Shown here: positions 51,940 to 61,860 of the stretch, one piece after another
Layout of the letters: each line of letters begins with the position of its first letter
Position numbering within the stretch: position 1 is the first letter of the stretch
DNA from: Verrucomicrobia bacterium S94
GTDB taxonomy: Bacteria; Verrucomicrobiota; Kiritimatiellia; Kiritimatiellales; Pontiellaceae
Direction of reading: 5' to 3'
DNA: 64,000 nt
Assembly (NCBI GenBank): GCA_004299845.1
Contig: CP036201.1
Coordinates: 1,736,001-1,800,000 of the forward strand
Program-made: the position numbers and the translations under genes
Notes under the pieces: model-generated
What the model saw: only the letters and a program-made list of their open reading frames with translations
What the model was told of the DNA's origin: nothing
Database searches by the model: none

Positions 51940-53451
51940 ATGAGACTGGAAACCCGCAAACTCCTGGACAAAGCGTTCTCCGGCCTTGGGCTTATTGCTA
52001 TTGCCGTCATGGCCATGGCCCTGCTGGCGATTCTTACCCCGATCATCTGGCGCGGCTCCAAAGCATTCATTTTCAAAGGAACCATTGAACACCGCCGGGT
52101 TATGCTCGAACAGTTCGACCGGGGAAACCCGGACCGGTTCAACCGGGAACTCGACCTTGTCACTGCGGCCCGCGCTCCGGTCTATGATATGCTTGAAGCC
52201 TTTGAGGCTGAAACCGCCGAACTCAAAGCAGCACTTGAAGCACAGGAAGATGAAAAGAAGAAACTGGCCAAAGCCCTGAAAAAACAGGCCCGTGCTCTGA
52301 AACGGGAGGGCGGCAGCGAAGAGGAAATTGCACGGCTTGAAACTGAAGAAGACCGGTTAAAGGATGAAGCCAAAATCCTGAAAGAACAGGCCCGTAGCCT
52401 GGATGAAACCCGCGATGAACCTTACGAAGCCCTTGTGGATGCCGTAAAAGAACTGTTCGGTCCGATGCCCGGACAGAAAAAACCGGTGCTTATCCGGCAG
52501 CAGTACGGCCAGACCCGCTGGGACCGCACGCTCGTAAAACTGCATGAAGTGATGTTTGAGGAGGAGTGGGACTACTCCAACCCCGATGCCATGGGAGTTC
52601 TTATTGAAAAACCGCGCATTGAAAAATTCCGCGGTACCGAACTCGAACCTTTTTTCCAGTATCTGGAAGAACACATCGATGACATGATGCGGCCTAAAAC
52701 GACGTTCTACTGGCAGTTCATCACCGATACCTCTAAAGACTCCCACATTTTCGGCGGAATATGGCCGGAAGTGCTCGGCACCATCTACCTCACCCTCGGC
52801 GCCATGATCTTCGCTATCCCGATGGGGGTTATTGCCGCCATCTATCTGTGCGAATATGCGCAGGAAGGACGGATGGTCAGCTTCCTGCGCATCTGCATCA
52901 GCACACTCGCCGGTGTACCCTCCATCGTGTTCGGCCTCTTCGGTCTCGCCTTCTTCCTGAACACGATCCATATTTCCGATTCCAAAAGTGTCCTCGCCGG
53001 TTCGCTGACACTTTCGCTGCTGATTCTGCCGACCATTATCCGATCTTCGGAAGAAGCCATCCTGGCCGTGCCACGAGCCTATAAAGAGGCCGCACTCGGC
53101 CTCGGGGCCGGTCGCTGGCATACGGTAATGACCGTGATCCTCCCGGCGGCACTTCCCGGCATTCTCACCGGTGTGGTCATTTCCATGGGCCGCGCAGCGG
53201 GAGAAACCGCTCCGATCATTTTCACCGCCGCCGTATCAGTCGGGGCTCCGCTGAAAATCTGGGAAACCCTGAACCAGCCCACCCCCGCCCTGCCCTGGAA
53301 TATTTACAATCTCTGCACCGAGCATGAAGCGGTCGACGAAATCCGCCACGTCCAGTACGGTATGGTATTCACCCTTGTCGCCATTGTACTTCTGCTTAAC
53401 CTGGTCGCTATCATGATGCGCGCACGAATTTCGAAGAAACTGAGAGGCTGA
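51940..53451 (+). CDS. pstA: Phosphate ABC transporter permease PstA with coiled-coil insertion
   Basis: A 503-residue permease, about 200 longer than the usual PstA. TM1 (about 15-37) is followed by a hydrophilic region of over 200 residues. It contains a strong coiled coil (about 80-160, e.g. [20 protein letters not shown]). The canonical permease domain runs from about 265 ([20 protein letters not shown]) to the end, with the ATPase-coupling [20 protein letters not shown]. Long PstA proteins with such an N-terminal domain also occur in some gammaproteobacteria. The inserted domain probably lies in the periplasm. Confidence 0.92.
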   Translation: MRLETRKLLDKAFSGLGLIAIAVMAMALLAILTPIIWRGSKAFIFKGTIEHRRVMLEQFDRGNPDRFNRELDLVTAARAPVYDMLEAFEAETAELKAALEAQEDEKKKLAKALKKQARALKREGGSEEEIARLETEEDRLKDEAKILKEQARSLDETRDEPYEALVDAVKELFGPMPGQKKPVLIRQQYGQTRWDRTLVKLHEVMFEEEWDYSNPDAMGVLIEKPRIEKFRGTELEPFFQYLEEHIDDMMRPKTTFYWQFITDTSKDSHIFGGIWPEVLGTIYLTLGAMIFAIPMGVIAAIYLCEYAQEGRMVSFLRICISTLAGVPSIVFGLFGLAFFLNTIHISDSKSVLAGSLTLSLLILPTIIRSSEEAILAVPRAYKEAALGLGAGRWHTVMTVILPAALPGILTGVVISMGRAAGETAPIIFTAAVSVGAPLKIWETLNQPTPALPWNIYNLCTEHEAVDEIRHVQYGMVFTLVAIVLLLNLVAIMMRARISKKLRG

Positions 53452-53452
53452 T

Positions 53453-54274
53453 ATGTCTGAAGAAATCACCATGAAACAAATCGATACCTTTGCGGATCAC
53501 AACGATATCGATACAAACGCAGAAACCCATATCGAAGCCCGGGACTTTTCCCTATTCTATGGCGATTTCGAGGCGGTGCGTAAAGTCAGCATGAAGGTGC
53601 CCAAAAAGAAAGTCACAGCCATGATCGGTCCGTCGGGCTGCGGAAAAAGTACACTGCTGCGTTCAATCAACCGTATGAACGACCTGATTCCGAACACCGG
53701 AGCCACCGGTGAAATGATTTTTGACGGACATAACATCTATGCCAAAAACATTGATGTGGTTACGCTTCGCGCCCGCGTCGGCATGGTTTTCCAGAAGCCG
53801 AATGTTTTCCCGAAATCCATTTTTGACAATGTGGCCTACGGGCCGCGCCTTCAGGGAGTAAAAAACAAACAGGAACTCAATGAAATCGTTGAGCAGAGCC
53901 TGCGCCAGGCCGCAATCTGGGACGAGGTTAAAGACCGGCTGCAGGCCAATGCGCTCGGTATGTCAGGCGGTCAGCAGCAGCGCCTCTGTATTGCCCGGGC
54001 CCTTGCCATTAAACCGGAAATTCTGCTGATGGATGAACCCACCTCTGCGCTGGACCCGAAAGCCACGGCCAAAATTGAAGATCTGATTGGCGAATTGCGT
54101 AAAGCATACACCATCATTATCGTCACCCACAATATGCAACAGGCCGCCCGGGTATCCGACCTGACCGCTTTCATGTACGAAGGTGTGCTGGTGGAATTCG
54201 GCAAAACAAAACAGCTTTTCACAAACCCCGAAAACCCGCAGACAGAAAATTACATTACAGGACGATTTGGATAA
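53453..54274 (+). CDS. pstB: Phosphate ABC transporter ATP-binding protein PstB
   Basis: A 273-residue ATPase with all ABC motifs: Walker [10 protein letters not shown] (about 59-67), the Q-loop in [15 protein letters not shown], the signature [17 protein letters not shown], Walker [14 protein letters not shown] and the H-loop [15 protein letters not shown]. It powers PstCA-dependent phosphate import. It starts one base after the pstA stop (TGA T ATG). An N-terminal extension of about 25 acidic residues precedes the fold. Confidence 0.96.
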   Translation: MSEEITMKQIDTFADHNDIDTNAETHIEARDFSLFYGDFEAVRKVSMKVPKKKVTAMIGPSGCGKSTLLRSINRMNDLIPNTGATGEMIFDGHNIYAKNIDVVTLRARVGMVFQKPNVFPKSIFDNVAYGPRLQGVKNKQELNEIVEQSLRQAAIWDEVKDRLQANALGMSGGQQQRLCIARALAIKPEILLMDEPTSALDPKATAKIEDLIGELRKAYTIIIVTHNMQQAARVSDLTAFMYEGVLVEFGKTKQLFTNPENPQTENYITGRFG

Positions 54275-54339
54275 AAAATGAGGCGTGAACAGTGGCCCAT
54301 AAGTCGTGATTCCGATCGCGGATTATGCCGCACACATCA

Positions 54340-54354
54340 CGCTCCGAAGGAGCG
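54340..54354 (+). promoter_or_regulatory. Hairpin covering the phoU ribosome-binding site
   Basis: CGCTCC-GAA-GGAGCG is a perfect 6-bp hairpin whose right arm holds the AAGGAG ribosome-binding sequence. The phoU ATG follows 3 bases later (54358). It may lower or regulate phoU translation relative to pstB. Confidence 0.5.
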
Positions 54355-54357
54355 AAT

Positions 54358-55020
54358 ATGGCTAAACATCTGGAAAAAGAACTCGAACGCCTGAAAAAAC
54401 TGATCTACGCCCTGAGTGCCCGTGTGGATGAAAACCTCGAACTGGCCGTTAAATCATTTCTGGAAAATGATGTCGATCTGGCCCGGCAGGTGATGGATTC
54501 CGATGTACGGATTGATGAGCTTGAAATTGAGGTTGAAGAGGAATGCCTGAAGGCACTTGCACTATACCAGCCGGTCGCCATCGATCTCCGCTTTATCATC
54601 GCCGTCATGAAAATGAACAACGATCTGGAACGCATCGGCGATCTGGCAGCGGACATCGCTAAAAACGGCATGCATATAAACCAGGCCCCCAGACCGAAGG
54701 TGCCGCTTGATCTCTACCAGATGACCTACCTGGCCAAAGCCATCGTTCGGAAAACACTGGATGCTCTGATCAACATCGACACCTACCTCGCCCGCGAGGT
54801 CATCCGGGATGACGAAGAAATCAACGAAATGAAGCGCGAAATGAAAGCGGAAATCGTTGAAGCACTGAAACGTGAACCGGAACATGCCGACTCGCTCATG
54901 ACCCTTTCAGCTATCACCCATCGCCTGGAACGTATTGGCGACCATGCCTCCAACATTGCCGAGGATATCATCTATATGGTGGAGGCGGAAATCGTCCGTC
55001 ACCAGTCTCCCGAACAGTAG
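54358..55020 (+). CDS. phoU: Phosphate signalling protein PhoU
   Basis: A 220-residue helical protein with two PhoU three-helix repeats. Metal-binding-type motifs are DLERIGDLAADIAKNG in the first half and HRLERIGDHASNIAEDIIYM in the second, the usual (E/D)xxxD signatures. PhoU links Pst activity to PhoR and keeps the Pho regulon off when phosphate is plentiful. The start at 54358 follows AAGGAG directly; a longer start at 54325 would cover the ribosome-binding site. It ends the pstCAB-phoU operon. Confidence 0.95.
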   Translation: MAKHLEKELERLKKLIYALSARVDENLELAVKSFLENDVDLARQVMDSDVRIDELEIEVEEECLKALALYQPVAIDLRFIIAVMKMNNDLERIGDLAADIAKNGMHINQAPRPKVPLDLYQMTYLAKAIVRKTLDALINIDTYLAREVIRDDEEINEMKREMKAEIVEALKREPEHADSLMTLSAITHRLERIGDHASNIAEDIIYMVEAEIVRHQSPEQ

Positions 55021-55171
55021 ACAGGAAACTTTATTAGATCCGTTGCAAACGGACTCCTTCTGTCCGGAAAATCTTTACCGACGCGGCTTCTCAAGTCACC
55101 AACCTGTCAGTGTTGATCCCAACCGCATCGACTGCACTGAATATCGGCGCGTGATCATCCCCCGGAAAAAC

Positions 55172-55197
55172 AACCCCGCCATAATGACGGGGTTTTC
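55172..55197. terminator. Bidirectional terminator between phoU and the convergent gene
   Basis: AACCCCG (55172-55178) and CGGGGTT (55188-55194) form a 7-bp stem with a 9-base loop. A T-run lies on the plus side and a run of A (T on the minus strand) on the other. It serves both converging genes. Confidence 0.75.
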
Positions 55198-55257
55198 AAC
55201 AACCGGAACCCTGCCGGTTCAGGCAGAGCTCCTTTTATATCAGTTCAGATACCGGCT

Positions 55258-57842
55258 CTACTGCTTTTCCAGATACAGCTTCACAAAGATCCTTCCTGTT
55301 CCGGAATCCGACACAGTATTCGTGATTTCACTCATTTCAAAGTCATTGAGTGTCACCACTGTTACCTCACCGGTAGTCCAGGGACCCATAACGAGATCTT
55401 CTGTGGTAATCAGAGCATATCCAACCGTGCTGTCATTTCTGATCGAGAACACATAATCGGAACCGCTCATCACCGGAACAACGCCAACATCCGAAGAGTC
55501 ATTCGGGTCGCCATCAAGCACCCATTCGCCCCAGTTTGAAATACCGTCGGCATCGTTATGCCCCTCCGGATCAGTCACACCATAGGTGTCCGCCCAGAGA
55601 TCGTAGCCATACAGCGGCGGAACAATGTGCTTCACCAGCAGGTTATCAACAGAAATTCCGTTGGTGTTTCCATAGTTGGAAGCTCCGTAGAATCCAAAGA
55701 ACAGCTCTTCAGCATTATAGGTGCTTGGCTGAACCACATCCACACCCGTGAGAGAGTCAGACCAGCCGCTTACCAGGTTGGATACCGTCACATCAACCAA
55801 CCAGGTATCGGCCGTTTCAGATTTCTCCAGCGTGTAGGTAACCCGATGCCATTCAGAGGTGGTTGTGCCATCAGCGGCAACATCGCCGAGATCGCTGAGC
55901 GACGCAAAAAAGTCGTCCGCACCAGGGCTGTCGGCATAGGTCTCAATCTGATAATCGCCGGTCGCCTTTTTGCTGATGCGGATTCCGATTGCATTTTCAT
56001 TATCATAGGACGTTGCGGCATTGGTATAAACCGAAGACAGCATCACATCAAGCATCGTCGAATTAAGAGCATCACGCCCGTAAATCTTCTCGTCGAAACT
56101 GATTTCAATCGTTTCGCCCGGTTCTACAGCACCGATCGAACTGAAGGTATTCATTTCTCCGCGCCAGACCACACCGAGTCCTTCAGACGGCCAACAGCTT
56201 GCCACACCATTAGAGATCGCAAAGTGATCGCCTTTATTGAGCGGCTCCCATTCCCGATCATCATTCAGCAGGGTTCCGTCGGCGAAATCATCAAAGTCCT
56301 CATCAATAATCACACCGTCCGGAAGCTCATCTTCCGGATCTGCAGCACGGATAATTCCCTGCAGATTATCAAACTCATTACCTTCCATACCGACTGCATA
56401 GTTATTGTTACCAGCAAATGCCGCGTAGAAACTTTCCTGCGAATACAGCGCCGCATTATCCACCAGGAACTCTACATTCACAGATTCTCCATTAACGGTA
56501 TTGGTAATATTCAAACCGGCAAACAGAGCACCATCCTTCTCTGTGCGCTCAATCGAATAGGTGACACGCACGGTATCACTGGTGTGGTCTCCATTCGCGG
56601 GATCAATCCCCAGAACGGCATCGTCAAAATCCACCGCCGTGACTTCATTGCTGGTCTCATAATAGTAAATCCTCCATCCACCGCTGCCTTTCTGATACAG
56701 ACGGAAGCCCATGGCAGAATCGGCCGAATCCGCATAGACCTGGGTACGTTCCTCCCATACCCCATTGGTACGAACCGAACCGACCATACAGATATCCATC
56801 ATGCTGTTATTAGCTACTTCACCCGTAAATACGCGCCAGTCAAATTCAACCACTGCGGTTTCTCCGATCTGCGGCTGCATGGCGGTTGTATTCACTACGC
56901 CCCCCAACCGGTGCCCGTTTTTTCTTCAGAAAAATTCGGCCGCTGCATGGCATAGCCATTATAACCGACCCATTTATCGTTGTTACCATTCACATCCCAC
57001 TCGGGCAGTGTCTGTACCGACGCATAATCAGCAAGATCATCAAAATCCTCTGCCCAGATAACGGTTTCAAGCGGAGGTGTACCGACATAGAAATTGTCAA
57101 AATGAACCTCACTGACCTGCGTTACCGCCTCAACCGTATTGGACGGATCTTCATTGAATCCCGTCGTCACACCGGCATATACCATTGTTCCTTCAGCAAG
57201 CCCCGTATCCATCGGCGTACCGTCCGCAATCAGACCGTTTCCGCCTTCGCCATAAATATCGGTATCAATCCAGATGGTTCCATTGGAAACGATCAGACTC
57301 GATTGCACAGAAAACCAGTCACTCGTCCCACCGGCAGTTGCATCCACGCCGAGATCACTGACCGGCACCCAGCCCTCAACCCACACTTCAGCGGTTCCAT
57401 CGTGCTTGAAACCGATAGCTGCATTCCGCATGACCAATGCTTTGTTTACATGACTGCCTTCCCACCAGTTGGTGCTGGTGCTCAGGTTCAGCGAAAAAAA
57501 GGACTGATTGGGGGTTTCAGGCGCACCTCCAGGAGCGTGCACAAACCGCATGTCGGCTTTGATGATCATATTGTCATCGCCTTCGAGTGTAAATCCGTGC
57601 GTGGTCGGTGCATGGTAGTTCCGCAGAGCCCGGCTGTTATCCAGTACAGCATAGGTGCCGTCCGATGTCAGCAGATCGGTCTGCGCCGGAGTAACTGAAT
57701 CATCCCATTTCGGGCGCCAGTCGGCACCATTGACGGTACCGCCGGTGTAGGTACTGAAGTCATCTTCAAAGATGATCTGTTCAGCAAATGTTGCACCTGC
57801 TACGGCTGTTGCAAGCAGGAATAAAGCAGATTCTTTTTTCAT
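55258..57842 (-). CDS. Large exported multidomain protein (frameshifted in the given sequence)
   Basis: The 5' frame from ATG 57842 (GGAG upstream) has a signal peptide (MKKESALFLLATAVAGATFA). It runs to SEEKTGTGWGA and stops at a G6 run (C6 on the plus strand, 56900-56905). The next frame continues GVVNTTAMQPQIGETAVVEF to the end at 55258. One added G joins them into about 861 residues. Three repeated beta domains start IIFEDDFSTYTGG, VIWAEDFDDLADY and VIIDEDFDDFADG. The C-terminus has YGYDLWADTYGVTDPEGHND and NWGEWVLDGDPND, a tail typical of secreted proteins in this phylum. It probably binds carbohydrate; no catalytic site is recognised. Confidence 0.75.
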
Positions 57843-58149
57843 CTCAAGTCTCCACAAGAACGGCCGCCCATCCGGACACTTTCATGCGCCCCGCCGCCGA
57901 GACAGGAACACGGCCTAATTTAAAAGTCGCCGAAGGTATCATGTGATCGATAACATTCAACTTCATTCTAGAAGAAAATGCTATTCTAACAGATGCAATG
58001 AGAAAAAATGCTTTAGATTACGCGAATCTGAACGCGTTTATGCTGCTGCAAAGAAAAGTGGAAACAGATTAAAATCAACAGTTTATGTTTCCGATAACAT
58101 TAAATTCTGCAACAGTATTACGCACTTAAATAAAGAGACCGGATCTGAT
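57843..58149. other. Intergenic, no gene
   Basis: About 300 bases without a supported gene. The right half (57960-58140) is A/T-rich. Open frames here lack ribosome-binding sites and any family resemblance. Confidence 0.4.
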
Positions 58150-58683
58150 TTATTTCACCTGGATACGCACATTATCGAACCGCCACCACTCGGTACTTTT
58201 AACCGGTTTGGCAACCTCGACCATCAGCATGACATACGTTTCCGCGGTTTTCGCAGGAACAATCAGCTCAGGAACCGAAACCGTCTGGAATTCCGATGGC
58301 GGCACTGCAACCTTTTTTTCCACTTCCTGCAGAATATTTCCGGCGGCATCCACACAGATTACGGATATTTTTACCCGGGAACTTCTTTTCTTTGCCTTTC
58401 CGACAAGATCCAAATCCACCTTAACCACAAATCCCGGTTGTGCTTTAATCACCTTCGCGCAGGCCATGACTCCGCCCGCAGGCTCACCCTTCGACACCGT
58501 GCACATCGCAGATTTCGAACCGTCAGATGCATCTTTTGCATAGATTGACCACCCTTTGCCCTGCACGTTCCAGCCGGTAAAATCACCCGTTTCGAAACTG
58601 CTCTTGCCTTGCGCCAATGCCCCCTCCGCAACAAGAAACGCCATTGATGCAGCCAAAATTAAAATTGTACGGCCTGTTGCCAT
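58150..58683 (-). CDS. Small exported beta-sandwich protein
   Basis: From the ATG at 58683 the product has 177 residues with a signal peptide (MATGRTILILAASMAFLVAE, then GALAQG). The mature part is one beta-sandwich, similar in style to carbohydrate-binding or DUF642-like domains: KSSFETGDFTGWNVQGKGWS, a middle of strands, and a C-terminal AETYVMLMVEVAKPVKSTEW followed by WRFDNVRIQVK. No enzyme motif is seen. It is divergent from the dihaem gene, and a dyad sits in its promoter region. Confidence 0.72.
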   Translation of the reverse strand: MATGRTILILAASMAFLVAEGALAQGKSSFETGDFTGWNVQGKGWSIYAKDASDGSKSAMCTVSKGEPAGGVMACAKVIKAQPGFVVKVDLDLVGKAKKRSSRVKISVICVDAAGNILQEVEKKVAVPPSEFQTVSVPELIVPAKTAETYVMLMVEVAKPVKSTEWWRFDNVRIQVK

Positions 58684-58721
58684 TATCAGAATCCATCCCC
58701 ACTTATTTTCTGAGATAATAC

Positions 58722-58736
58722 ATGTATGCAATACAT
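58722..58736. promoter_or_regulatory. Dyad ATGTAT-GCA-ATACAT between divergent genes
   Basis: A perfect 6-bp inverted repeat with a 3-base centre sits about 40 bp upstream of the small exported protein gene and about 130 bp upstream of the dihaem gene. It has the form of an operator; the regulator is unknown. Confidence 0.35.
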
Positions 58737-58864
58737 GCATTCAATATGCCAGAAAACATTGAAAATTTAACTCAATCCAAATTTTATGCGCCTGATCAGC
58801 ATAAAAAAGAACATATATATTCTTCGGCTGTCTCCATATAGACCCCGTATCCGTCTACCTGTAT

Positions 58865-60676
58865 ATGAAAAAGCACCAAATGATGAAACGGTTTTCAATT
58901 CTCCTTCTATGCAGTCTGAATACTCTCAGCTCTGCAGCGCAAACCTATCATTCTCCAAGTGTTATTAAAAATGCGCCTAAAGGTAAATCACTATATATCG
59001 CCACTCACGCCGGAAAACAGATTAGACAGCTCAACAAAGAAAATCTCAAAGTAACCACCTGGCTTGAACTCCCCGCAGAACCCAGCGGCTTTATTCTGAA
59101 CGGCGATCAGCTCATCATTACCGGCGGCGGCTATAACGGCTCTGTATGGCTAGCTGCAGATGGAAAAATTATCCGAACCCTGAAAGCCGGCCACACTCCG
59201 CTCTCCCCGGTGCTCTCTCCTGATGCCCGGACACTCTACGTCTGCAACCGTTTCAACAATGATATCTCTTTTATCAATCTCGCCACGGGCAAAACCACCG
59301 CACGCGTCCCTGTACTTCGCGAACCCATCGCCGCTGACATCACCCCGGATGGCCGCTACCTTTTTGTGGCCAACCACATCCCCGACGGCCGGGCCGATGT
59401 CGACTATGTTGCATCAAAAATTTCTGTAATCGACACACAGACCCGGACCGTAAAAACCATTCTTCTTGTCAATGGAGCTGAAGGCCTGCGCGATCTCAAA
59501 TTATCACCCGACGGAAAAAAGGTTTTTGCAACACACCTCATGGCCCGCTTTCTCGTCCCAACCACACAGCTTGAGCGGGGCTGGGTTTCCACCGATGCCC
59601 TCAGCGTCATTGATGTGGATTCCCAGACACTGGAATACACCGTGCTGCTCGATGACGTGGATCAGGGCTTCCCCAATCCCTGGGCCATCGATTTTTCCAG
59701 CGACGGAAAAACCCTGGTCGTCTCCTCAGCCGGCAATCATGAACTCAGCCTGATCGACCTCCCGGCACTTACGGAAAAAATAAAAACCGAAGCAGCCCGC
59801 AACAACGGAAAAGCCCACCTAAACGCACACAATAACCTATCGTTCCTCTCCGGCATCAGAAAGCGGGTCAAACTGAAAGGCAACGGTCCGCGCGCACTGA
59901 CCGTGGACGGAGACACCATTTATGTGGCCCACTATTTTTCCGACGATATCGAAATCGTCCGCGTTTCCGAAAACCGGGAAACCAGCTCCGGCCTCGTGCC
60001 TCTTGGCGACGAACAACCCATCACACCGATTCGTCAGGGCGAAATCTTCTTCAACGACGCCCGTCTCTGCTTTCAGAACTGGCTCAGCTGCGCCACCTGC
60101 CACCCCGACGCCCGCACAGACGCCCTCAACTGGGATCTGCTCAACGACGGCATCGGAAATCCGAAAAATGTAAAATCCATGCTTCATGCCCACGAAAATC
60201 CTCGTGCCATGTGGCTCGGTGTTCGGGCCGATGCCTATGCCGGAGTACGGGCCGGCCTCCGGCATATTCAGTTTGCCGTCCGGCCGGAGGCCGACGCACA
60301 AGCCATTGATGCCTATCTGAAAAGTCTGAAACCCGTACCCAGCCCCTGGCTGGTCGACGGAAAACTCAGCAAAGCCGCCGAACGCGGAAAACGTATTTTC
60401 AACACCGCAGGCTGCATCCACTGCCACTCAGGCCCCTATCACTCCAACAACCAGATGTATGATATGGGAACAACCAAAGGGCAGGACGAAGGTCTTCCGG
60501 TTGATGTGCCCCACCTCACCGAGGCCTGGCGTACTGCGCCCTACATGCACGACGGCCGGGCCGCCACTATGCAGGAGCTCTTCTCTACATTCGGCCATGG
60601 TGATAAATACGGCAGCGTTTCCGCACTCTCCCCCGAAGAACTGAACGATCTGATCGAATACGTTCTGTCGCTCTAG
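58865..60676 (+). CDS. YVTN beta-propeller protein with dihaem cytochrome c (MauG/CCP-like) domain
   Basis: A 603-residue secreted protein. It has a signal peptide (MKKHQMMKRFSILLLCSLNT, then LSSAAQ). A seven-bladed-propeller-like region (about 40-375) follows, with YVTN-type repeats such as LSPDARTLYVCNRFNNDISF and ITPDGRYLFVANHI. A cytochrome domain (about 390-603) has two haem-c sites, CATCH (about 408) and CIHCH (about 517). The TEAWRTAPYMHDGRAATMQELF stretch is characteristic of CCP/MauG-type dihaem enzymes. The substrate is unknown. The gene is monocistronic. Confidence 0.9.
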   Translation: MKKHQMMKRFSILLLCSLNTLSSAAQTYHSPSVIKNAPKGKSLYIATHAGKQIRQLNKENLKVTTWLELPAEPSGFILNGDQLIITGGGYNGSVWLAADGKIIRTLKAGHTPLSPVLSPDARTLYVCNRFNNDISFINLATGKTTARVPVLREPIAADITPDGRYLFVANHIPDGRADVDYVASKISVIDTQTRTVKTILLVNGAEGLRDLKLSPDGKKVFATHLMARFLVPTTQLERGWVSTDALSVIDVDSQTLEYTVLLDDVDQGFPNPWAIDFSSDGKTLVVSSAGNHELSLIDLPALTEKIKTEAARNNGKAHLNAHNNLSFLSGIRKRVKLKGNGPRALTVDGDTIYVAHYFSDDIEIVRVSENRETSSGLVPLGDEQPITPIRQGEIFFNDARLCFQNWLSCATCHPDARTDALNWDLLNDGIGNPKNVKSMLHAHENPRAMWLGVRADAYAGVRAGLRHIQFAVRPEADAQAIDAYLKSLKPVPSPWLVDGKLSKAAERGKRIFNTAGCIHCHSGPYHSNNQMYDMGTTKGQDEGLPVDVPHLTEAWRTAPYMHDGRAATMQELFSTFGHGDKYGSVSALSPEELNDLIEYVLSL

Positions 60677-61860
60677 CTTTCGCTCAGCCGCTTCGCTTCT
60701 CTGTCCTCCCAATAAAGCGAATGCGCCTCTTTCAGTATCCCCGGAATACGATCCGCAAACCGGCTCTCTTTCAGACAGCTCCAGTCCACGGAATCCACTT
60801 CCGCAGCCTGCTGTCCGGGAAACCAGTGCGAAGCATTACCCAGCAAGTTGTACCGCATTTTTGCAAATTCCCGCAGTCCAAGCCCCTGATCAAACGTCCA
60901 CAGGCGCAGAATCTCACGCACATTGATTTCGCCGGGCACATCCAGATAAAACGGCAGTCCTTCATGCCAGTGCCGCACCCAGTCGCTCCCGAGATCACTT
61001 TCCAGCGACCGGACAATACGCCGCTCAATATCGCCGACCATCGGATCATCCAGATAACGGGACACCGCTTCAACGTGTTCATCAAAATCCGTCGGTTTGG
61101 CCGCCCCAATACTCAGCGTATGCACTTCCGGACGCTGCAGGCAGTAAAGATCATTCCACTGCATCGGAGTCAGCGGCCGGCACAGAGCCGACATCTTTTC
61201 AGTCGGTTTATACAGCATACCGCCCTTATCATTGGGACTGATGATAAAGACGCCCATATCCTGCTTTGCCGCCGCCTCCACCATCGGCCGGTGCAACTGA
61301 TCATAAATAAAATACCAATGAAGATTCACATAATCAAATTCACCGGTTTTACAGGCCGGAATCACCGCCTCCGGACCGCCGTGCGTTGAAAATCCGCAAA
61401 ACCGGACCCGGCCCTCCTTCTGCAGCTTTCGGATAGCCTCCACACAACCGCCCTTTTTCAAACAGGTATCAATATGTTCCGGCAGATTGATCCCGTGAAT
61501 CGAAAGAAAATCCACATAATCCACCTGCAGATTTTTCATTGAAGTTTCAAACACCTCCAAAAACTCCTCCGCCGTTTCCTTCACCCCGATCTTGGTCTGG
61601 AGCAGATATTGATCCCGGTCGATTTTCGGAAGTACCCAGCCAAGCTGCATTTCCGAGGGCCCGTAACCACGCGCCGTTTCGATATGAGTAATCCCCAGCT
61701 CCAGCGCACGATGTACTGTTACCTCAAGATTTTCCTGAATCTTCGGATCAATTTTATCCGGCTCCAGATCCTCCCATCCCTGTTGATACCGCATGCCGCC
61801 GCAGCTCAACACCGGCATCTGCACTTCTGTTCTTCCAAATCGTCTTCTCGGTATTCTCAT
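60673..61860 (-). CDS. Aldo/keto reductase family protein
   Basis: A 395-residue oxidoreductase with the AKR TIM barrel. The catalytic-region stretches are ELGITHIETARGYGPSEMQL (Asp of the usual DTAxxYG replaced by Glu, the Tyr kept), QYLLQTKIGVKE (Lys) and VDFLSIHGINLP (His). NADP-binding-site residues follow near TLSIGAAKPTDFDEHVEAVS. The C-terminal 90 residues form an added helical domain without iron-sulfur cysteines. It starts at ATG 61860 overlapping the uvrC stop by 4 bp (ATGA), so the two are co-translated. Its 3' end overlaps the dihaem gene end by 4 bp. Confidence 0.88.
   Translation of the reverse strand: MRIPRRRFGRTEVQMPVLSCGGMRYQQGWEDLEPDKIDPKIQENLEVTVHRALELGITHIETARGYGPSEMQLGWVLPKIDRDQYLLQTKIGVKETAEEFLEVFETSMKNLQVDYVDFLSIHGINLPEHIDTCLKKGGCVEAIRKLQKEGRVRFCGFSTHGGPEAVIPACKTGEFDYVNLHWYFIYDQLHRPMVEAAAKQDMGVFIISPNDKGGMLYKPTEKMSALCRPLTPMQWNDLYCLQRPEVHTLSIGAAKPTDFDEHVEAVSRYLDDPMVGDIERRIVRSLESDLGSDWVRHWHEGLPFYLDVPGEINVREILRLWTFDQGLGLREFAKMRYNLLGNASHWFPGQQAAEVDSVDWSCLKESRFADRIPGILKEAHSLYWEDREAKRLSES

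Noticed and set aside
55558-56955. 465-codon open frame on the plus strand
   Set aside because: Antisense shadow of the large exported protein; Ile/Arg/His-rich and without any recognisable domain.
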